Positions 54,913 through 64,000 of a stretch of DNA of 64,000 nt are shown here, piece by piece. This DNA comes from Camarhynchus parvulus. Taxonomy: Eukaryota; Chordata; Aves; Passeriformes; Thraupidae. Location: the NCBI RefSeq assembly GCF_901933205.1, contig NC_044573.1:51579493-51643492 (forward strand). Direction: 5' to 3'. The position numbers and the translations under genes were made by a program. Numbering within the stretch: the stretch's first letter is position 1; every line of letters begins with the position of its first letter. The notes beneath the pieces were generated by a model, which saw only the letters and a list, made by a program, of their open reading frames with translations, did no database searches and was not told the DNA's origin.

Positions 54913-56320
54913 CCCTTCTCCAGCAGAATGAAAAGAGAATCAGGCCTGACCAGTGCTCAGCTGTCCCTGAAATGCTCCCCCCTCCCCCTGTATTCCCCCT
55001 AATTTTACTGCTCAGATGACATCCTATGATGTGACATGTCCCGTTGACCTTCTGGGATCAGCTGTTCTGGCTGTGTCTGCCCCCAACTCCTTCTGACCCC
55101 CAGCCTCCTTGCTGGTGGGGTGGTGTGATAGGCAGCAAAGGCCTTGGCTTTGTGTAAGCCCTGTTCAGCAACTACAAGATATCTACTACCAACACTGTTC
55201 TCAGCTGTTGTGAAGAAAATTAACTCCCTCCCAGCCAAATCTAGCACAGACAGCCAGTGCACATGTAAATATGTTTCACTTTTTAGATCAGTTGTGAAAC
55301 AGTATCAATTGTAGTTTGAGATCTTTACTGAGATTCCTGTTCTTGAAGGATCTGACATCAGGTGATGGGTTTTTTAAATCACTCATCTGTTTCTGAACAT
55401 TCCAAATCAGATGTGTTGGGACTATAGTATTTTCTGTAGTTCATATTTTGATGAAGACAGAAAAAAGTTTCCATAGGAATTATCTCCTGCACAGCCTCAC
55501 TATTTCTGAATTTTCTTAATTCCTGGTTTTGTGTGAAACATGGGAAGATTCAGCATGAAGTTCCATCTATACAACAGTTTAGCTCATTAGACATGAGTAA
55601 ATCTTGCTGCTGCAGCTTTTTGCAGACCTCCTATCCTATACTGAGCAGTAAAACTAAGTTATATTAGTTATTATAAAAAGCTTATATTGGCTTTGCATGT
55701 TTATAACAAGAGACTTTCAGAATGTCAGCTTAGTTTTTACAGGTTTGTTAGCTGACTTCATGGCAGTTTTTGGGTATGGCTTTCTGTGGCCCTGCTTCCA
55801 ACTCCACATGATGATTTTATGTGATGCATTCATTCTCGACTTAGAGTCTGTATTATTGTCAAGTCCTCTGGGTTAATGCAACATATTAATATAGATATAC
55901 ATGGTTGTGCTGAAGAAAAATGCAAATGCCCCTGTCTGGCAGCTCCTTGGAATGTCTCGTAAGCCAGAGACTTGCAGAGGCTCCACTGCTGTTCTCAGGA
56001 ATGAGTGCAGTTGGCAGAAGTTCACTGTCACAGCTGAGACTTGAGTTTCTTAAGCAGCTGTTGTGTCCTCCAGGCCACTTGGAGGTGCTTACAAGCCCTG
56101 CAGCTGTAACAGAGAGAGTCTGCTGCTGGCAGCCACACCTCAAGCTTACTCCTGTTTGCTGGGTTTGCTTAAGGTGGGCAGGTGGGTGGTGCCCAGCAGC
56201 TTTTCCTTTGGTTAACTTCTAATGCATCTCTTTCCAAAGAGGATAATCCTGGATCAAGCAATATCTGTTAATAGTGGGTCAAAGTTAATACTTTAGTACA
56301 GGGAAGGGAGAGAGAAACGA

Positions 56321-56372
56321 TGTTGTATTGTATTGTTGTGTTGCATTGTGTAAAGGATGTGTTGCATTGTTT
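56321..56372 (+). repeat. (TTGTA/TTGTG)n-type short tandem repeat
   Basis: Imperfect five-base units (TTGTA, TTGTG, TTGCA) recur over about 50 bp in PEX3 intron 1. Confidence 0.75.
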
Positions 56373-57364
56373 TGGACAAGTGTTTTTATCTGGAGACTCC
56401 TTGTTAAACCTGGGTGACAGCTGCTGCAGCTTTGTACCCTCCCAGGCCACAGAGGCTCTGAGTAAGAGCGGGCACACAGCCCTGACAAGCCGGTGTTAAG
56501 CAATTTGCTGCTGTCTCAATCTCAAAGCTGCTGCTCCTGTGCATCCCTCCAGGGCACACACATGATTCTTCTTGAACTGATTGCATGTCTGCTATGACAG
56601 TCATGTCTGTCTACATTCAGGAAATCTTGTGTTTGTGTGTGTGTGAGTGGCTCTGTGGTGCTTTAGTTGCCATCTGGGAAGAACCCTGGGGTCTATAGCA
56701 CCTATATCCTCTGGAAGCAACACTTGGATTTGAAATAAATATGCTCTACTTATGACTTTTCTGCTACAAAACCTGAAGTTAAAAGGATTTCTTTTGGGGT
56801 GTAGGGAAAGTAAACAAAAGTAGTAATTTGGACCAATGACTATATGTTAATGTAATGTGAAAAATGTAGTGGGGTAAAGTGATTGGGAAAATCTTGTGTT
56901 CAAGAATTGATCAGTAATACTAAAAAAATTGTTTCTATTTCAGTATGTTAGCTGAAAAAAAATCAGTAACCTAGCAGTTGTATTAAAAATAGATATCCTT
57001 GGCAGGAATTGGTAACATTTTAGATGAAAATAATCTTGATTGTGAAGTCTCATTTTTGATTAACAATTAATTGGTGAAATTGCATTTTTTGTATATGGAC
57101 TCATAATATTAAAGTTTGCATCTAGTGAAGTGAATATTTCATATGGCATATGGGCAGTCTGCCTAAAGGCTGAAGTGAGGGAGAGACTTACCCATTTCTA
57201 TTTTATGAGGCTTTTGGGAAATGGAAGTGACTGTGCTTGTTCCAGACTGGTCTGGCTTGTAGTTGCCTGTGAGCAAACATAATGCCAGTGTAAATAGCTA
57301 GATTTTCTTACAGCTATGGAGCACAAAGTTGACAAGGCTTTTCAAACACTGATTATAGTTTTTG

Positions 57365-57391
57365 GGAATATTTTGGAATATTTTGGAAGGT
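57365..57391 (+). repeat. Short tandem repeat, 10-bp unit
   Basis: The unit GAATATTTTG recurs about 2.5 times (GAATATTTTGGAATATTTTG then GAAGG). Confidence 0.75.
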
Positions 57392-57499
57392 TTTAATAAC
57401 GTACAAAATGTAGCTGAATTCAAAACCTCGGGAAGTTTGGGTTTGTGTATGGGATTTGTGTGTTTGGTTTTGGTTGGGTTTTTTTGTGGGGGAAGAGGG

Positions 57500-57517
57500 T
57501 TTTTTTTTTTTTTTTTT
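57500..57517 (+). repeat. Poly(T) tract
   Basis: An uninterrupted run of about 18 T in PEX3 intron 1. Confidence 0.85.
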
Positions 57518-58835
57518 CATTTTTGTAGATTTGGTTTATAAAGTTAGTTTTGAAACTTTCAGCTTTCAGCAACTGTTAGATGCCTCATTTGTTCCAAAAT
57601 TGACTTCTAAATTGCACTTTGAAGAAAACTGTTTGTTTTTACAACTTTAGAAAGTACTTTGAGGGAAAAAAATTAAAATACTTGATTTGTTACTTGCATT
57701 TCTTCTGTGTGCTCTTACTGACCTGGCAGATTTGGAGCTGGGTCTCTGTAAAGGAGCTTCATTAATTAAAGTATTAGTCCACACAGACAGCAGATGATTA
57801 ACTTGCACTGTAGTCTTCTTTTGCATGGGTTTGTTCCTCCCTTATCTCTGTCCCCCCTCCAAATCTTTCATGAGAGAACACGGGAAGTGCTGGTTACACA
57901 CGTGAGTAGGCACCTGCTGCTGCCAGTGCATACAGGAGGCAGCAGATGAGCCTGACACATGGTAGGTGCTGTAAGAAGGCCTGAGCAATTAATGGAAAGC
58001 AGCTTACAGTGGGCAAAGGTGCTGAGGACAAGCTTAGAAGGTGTAGTGGCATCTTGAGGAATGGTTTAGGAAAGGGGGCAGAGATGAGGAAAATGGAAAG
58101 AGGGCTTTGGGCAGCCTGGATAGGTATCTGAACCCCTGGTGGTGTGGGACAAGCAGTTGAAGAAAACTTCAGAGGGATGGATGTTGGAAGAGATGAAAAT
58201 GCAAAACAAAGATTTTTGATGTATCTTAATGGAAATGAAGATTCATAGTGAGAATGATGAGGGATGGTCAGACCCTCAAGAGAGGAGTGTGGCTGGAATG
58301 TAGGAACCAGGTGTGAACAGGCACAGTCAAGCCCCATTGAAACGAAGGTTCTTCCTACAGAAGTCTCAGGACCAGATGAAGTGTTGATCTGTAACATTTT
58401 TCTCATATGTGATCTTTAATACTTGAATTTTATTTCTAACTTCTACTAATTTTAGAAATATATATTTTTAAAAATTTTAATTTTGGTCCATCTCTAGACT
58501 TACACCTTTCTGTTTGTTTTCTCTTTTTTTTTTTTCTTACCCTTCATTGCTTCTCTTTTTTGTTTCAGTCTCTTCAGTACTAGTTGTTCACATTGCAGTA
58601 GTACCAAAAATGTCATCAATGAATGTCAAGATACCTCTTCTCAGGAAAGTTTATTCTCCTGATTCAAGTCATAGTCCTTGACATTTTAATTAATTTTGAA
58701 AACATTCTTTCTGAGTATTGCTTTGCCAATAATTATTAAAACACTCAAGACCCCCATATCAAAAAAAAACCCAAACCACTATGCACCCTTATGCTTTAAA
58801 AACAAATACTCTCACTTTTTAAAAGCATCTTCTAA

Positions 58836-60275
<1,440 letters not shown>

Positions 60276-60357
60276 TACTGTCAATGCTTCCAACATTGAG
60301 GGATGCCTTAATGCATCAGTTAAACTCTGAGAGTCTCACATCTCTTCTTAAAAATAG
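60276..60357 (+). CDS. PEX3: PEX3 coding exon 3
   Basis: Completes V69, then residues 70-95: [19 protein letters not shown] then LTSLLKN, with AG of R96. It matches the mammalian [20 protein letters not shown] block and is part of the cytosolic helical bundle that binds PEX19. The donor is GTAAGA. Confidence 0.96.
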
Positions 60358-63300
60358 GTAAGACTGTCTTAAATGATGTTTTGATGACAAGTTTTTTCAA
60401 ATTATATAATGTAGAGAGTATGCAGAATTTTGGTTTAGTGTCCCATTGAATCATTAGTCTTAAGGTATTTTGAAATCACTATGTAAATATTTTATCATGT
60501 TACATGTATTTTGATAGGTATGGCATTTTCCAAAAATTACAGGAAATAATGCTTCATTTAAGGTGCTGCAGTGAGAGCCATGTTTTTTGTTGAAATGGTT
60601 TTAAAATAGGTAGATAAAAGTACTTGGAGGATCTAGTTCTCTCTTAAACAGAACAGAATATTATGATTGAGTATGACTGAGTTGTTGATGTTGTGTTTGT
60701 AAAAATGTTTATGTAATCTTACCAAGTTCAGACACGAGCAGTAGTGGAAAGTATCCAAGATGAGATTGCAAATGCATGTAAGTGATGAGAAGTAATTTTT
60801 TTAAATTTTATTTTTGAAGTTGAACAAATAGGGACATGTCATACATTAAGAGAAATGCTTACCTGTCAGAAAACACCTTGGAATTCCTTACAACTTCAGG
60901 GACAAATAGCCTAAAAAAAGCGCATAATAGCATATCTTAAACCTAAATTACTTGGCATATGGCACAGAGTAAGAGTGTTATGTAGGCAATTAACCACAGG
61001 ATTTCTGACTCACTCTAGACTGTCTTTCTAGTTTACCTCCAGCTAGTTTATTTATACAGCTATAACTTCAGCTGTCCAGCATTTAATAGGTTACCTATTC
61101 AGTCACTGCTTTTTTCAGTCCAAAAACTTCCACAACAGAGCAGCCTGATTTAAAGGGGGAATTGCAGCCTGAATGATGTTTTTATAGTAAACTCTGGGTA
61201 TTTGCAACTGTTTTTGAATATTATTTACCCCAAACAACAAGAAATTGGGAAAAGTTAATTTTAATGGAATAAATGTATTTATCATAATAGAAATCTTATT
61301 CAATGAAAAAATTAAACTGAGTGAACAAAAGAGCTTGTGGATATGTCATCTGAACTGTGCAGAAAATATTCTGCAACAGCTTGTTCAGTGGTGAAGACAA
61401 ATAATACCTTAGTTTGTTCTCTGTAGCAAGCATTCTTTTATCAAGATACACCAGCTGTCTCTAAATTGTTTGACCAGTTGAAACAGTGTAGGGGTACATT
61501 GATGCACCTCAGTGTTCCAACAATCCTAGTGAAAATAGAGGTAGGCTTTTTTGTTGTTTGTGGTATGCACTTATGAAAACAAATTTTTTTAATGCTTGCT
61601 ACATGCAACATTCTATAAGCATGGATGGCCTTTTAGAGTGGAATTTGTGTCTTAATACTTCTTATTTTACTAACACTGAGGAAGTTTTAACTGGATGCTT
61701 GAAAGTTTTGAACTGAAATGTAGGGTAGGGGTTGTGAAGGCACAGATGATGGAATCAGCCATCAAAGCTCACTCCACTTTAAAGTGATTCTTTGAAGAAG
61801 CTCTGCTATGCATGAAGGTATCGATTTCTTTGCTTTCCACTTGCATTTGAGAAGATCAACCAAACAGCTCCAGACCCTTGAGTGCTGTTGTTGACTATAC
61901 GAAAGAGCAGATGTGGAGATTTACCTTTCTTTCATGTCCCTGAAGATGTATTAGTTTTCTCACATAATCTGTGTTGTGGCTTGACACGCTATGGATCTAT
62001 GTTATATGTTACACATCATATCATGCCTTAGGTAAACTCCTTTAACTTAAAATCCACTCACTTCCTTAAGTTTGAGGTGGCCTGTGGTACACTGGGGGTG
62101 TAAGGAGGCTGAAGCCTTCAGACCTCTAGAGAAATTTTTGAAGAGGGAACAGCACCCAAGACCACAGATGTTCTTGCTTGATCTGTCCTCCTCTTTTTAA
62201 AGCCTAGTGATTGGATGAGATAAGGCTGCTTCTGCAGCCTTGCAGATGTTGCACGTCTCCAACCTCTTCAACACTTAGTTTTATTCCAAACCGCTGGTTT
62301 GTGTTTGCATTGGCCTTTGCTTCCATAGCAAGAACGGCCTTGCAAATAAATAATTATGAAGTAAAAGTTGAGTTTTGAGTAGCAGCTGAGTCTTAGTAAA
62401 TTTCAGGAGATGAATTGCAGGAGATGAAAAATTAGTTTCCACTGTTAGGCTTAATACTTGCAGACTTTAACTGTTATCTAGCTGCTGCCTTATGCTGTAA
62501 GGAGAAGCTCTGTAAGCTCTAGAAAATGTTTTAATGTAGTATGTGCAAGTGTAATTGGCTGATGATGTATTGGCTTCTCTGCATCTGTTCATTCTGCATG
62601 AAGAACTTAGCCCTGATAAGTAGCTTTGAGTCCCATTATATGTTTTATGTATAGAAATATTACAGTATTTTTTACAAAGTCCTTCCTTTGTTTTGTTTTA
62701 GCAAAGCTTTAAGAACTTGCATAGAGTAGCTTGCAAAAAGTACGTGAATTGGTTGTTTGCCATGGATCCATGTATCTCTTTCAACTACTGTTTATTTAAT
62801 GTCTCTTTAGTTTTCCGAGTCATAGTCTTAACACTTTATTGTATCAGTTTATTTGCATTATTTGATAGTGGTGAACATAAAAATTCTTATTTATGTAAGT
62901 GATGGAATGTTCAGACTAATGCCAAAGTGCACATGTTGTGCCTGTAAAGAGAAATTATTTCTGGTGAGAAGTGCTGGGATTTGGGTGGTTTTTTGTAAAT
63001 AAACTGGGTTACTGTAAAATATAGGTTAATTTGAACTCTTGGCTCTAAATATTTAAGTGTTAATTCTGATCCTAAGAAATTACCAAATGTTTCTCTAAGT
63101 GACTTTTACAATATCTGTCTTCCACAATAGACATACAGTAGCCATTCTTTAATTCTCAGTGCTTAACAGGTGAGAATGGCTGGTGAAAACTTTGGATGGT
63201 TAGCTTGCTCTTATTCCTGCTACTGCTGCTGTATTGCTAAGATTACCTCTGAATAGTAGTTATAAATATGCAGTGTACTTCAGGCAGTTCAGGTGTACCT

Positions 63301-63940
63301 ATGCAATCTACAGTCTTGCTTTGTTGATGGCAGAATATAAACTTCTAGGAACTGGTCAGGTCAAAAAAGTGAACATGCCTTAACGAAAGAAAAGAGATCA
63401 ACATGTGTTGGTGTGGATGGTGAAAGACTTCTTTTCCATGGATGGTTGTGATCTCTTTGGTTTTGATGATCAAATATGAACTTTAAACACATCAGGCAAT
63501 GGTAAATCTTGCAAGAGAGTAGGACAATGAAATTCTGATCCTGCATTTATTACCCACAGAAAGTTCTGCTGAACTGAGTCAGCACTAAATATAGAGAGTC
63601 AAGGCCCCAGAAAAGACCACTCATTTTGTACCATCAGTGGCTTTTTCTGACTGCATACTGTAGTAACTCAAAACTGATTATGTAAGCATGTAATTGACAT
63701 CACTAAATGCTACATTTATACATTAATGTTTGATTATCTTTTCTATGCCTTTATAGTGTGTTGTTTATATACTGCTTTCTTGAACAAGGCCTTTCTTGAA
63801 TGAGATATAGACCTGGGTATGATTTGAGTAATCATGGCAGCTAAATAAGTTTGCCTTAGAGCACTACTATGTCATTTTACATACTTGTTAATTTCCAAGT
63901 AAAATACAATTCTTAATATTTCCATTTATTTTTCCCACAG
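60358..63940 (+). other. PEX3 intron 3
   Basis: A 3583-bp AT-rich intron, GTAAGA to TTTTTCCCACAG. The short ORFs are without domains. I recognise no repeat. Confidence 0.8.
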
Positions 63941-63984
63941 GCCAGCCAACAAGTTAGAAATCTGGGAGGATTTAAAAATAATAA
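63941..63984 (+). CDS. PEX3: PEX3 coding exon 4
   Basis: Completes R96, then residues 97-110: PANKLEIWEDLKII, with the first base (A) of S111. Mammals have PSNKLEIWEDLKIIS. The donor GTAAGT at 63985-63990 is perfect. The exon is only 44 bp, so it is missed by ORF scans. The rest of the gene is past the window edge. Confidence 0.95.
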
Positions 63985-64000
63985 GTAAGTGGAAATGAAA

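Noticed and set aside
57894..58406. 170-codon ORF on the - strand in PEX3 intron 1
   Set aside because: Ser/Pro/Leu-rich translation of a purine-rich + strand. No family signature.

Overview
This window looks like avian nuclear DNA. The evidence is spliced vertebrate genes with long AT-rich introns, one CpG-island promoter, and interspersed repeats that are almost all CR1-family LINEs. I see no Alu/B1 SINEs, no young L1, no LTR provirus and no prokaryotic-type operons. The three recognisable genes have the order AIG1 (+), ADAT2 (-), PEX3 (+), which is the conserved amniote arrangement (human 6q24). A bird is the best guess; anything finer is not supported.

Layout. 1-10.5 kb holds the 3' end of AIG1 on the + strand: the penultimate exon, the last exon (stop at 9905-9907) and a 3' UTR with AATAAA at 10487-10492. 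About 10.5-41.2 kb is intergenic. It carries a 2.2-kb defective CR1 (+, 23.9-26.2 kb), a CR1 3' end (-, 29.7-30.6 kb), an old CR1 endonuclease fragment (16.1-16.4 kb), and a decayed reverse-transcriptase fragment of the L1/Tx1 type at 33.7-34.1 kb. About 41.2-50.6 kb is the complete ADAT2 gene on the - strand: six coding exons and 177 codons by my splice model. From 50.7 kb to the end is the 5' part of PEX3 on the + strand: coding exons 1-4, residues 1-110 and part of residue 111.

ADAT2 and PEX3 are head to head. Their start codons are 116 bp apart in a GC-rich island with GC boxes and an ETS-type site, so they probably share a bidirectional promoter. ADAT2 is the catalytic subunit of the tRNA wobble A-to-I deaminase. 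PEX3 is the peroxisomal membrane receptor/anchor for PEX19. AIG1 is a multipass membrane hydrolase of fatty-acid esters of hydroxy fatty acids. Nothing suggests the three act in one pathway; the arrangement is positional.

The most interesting signal is ADAT2 intron 3 (44098-44622). Its 5' splice site is a perfect U12-type GTATCCTTT and it has a U12-like branch site CCTTGAC, but the only frame-preserving 3' end is AT. It therefore looks like a minor-spliceosome intron with rare GT-AT termini. Also notable are the L1/Tx1-like fossil, a CR1 copy whose deletion removes the FADD catalytic box, two long perfect inverted repeats, and candidate conserved non-coding blocks. I found no novel multi-gene system.
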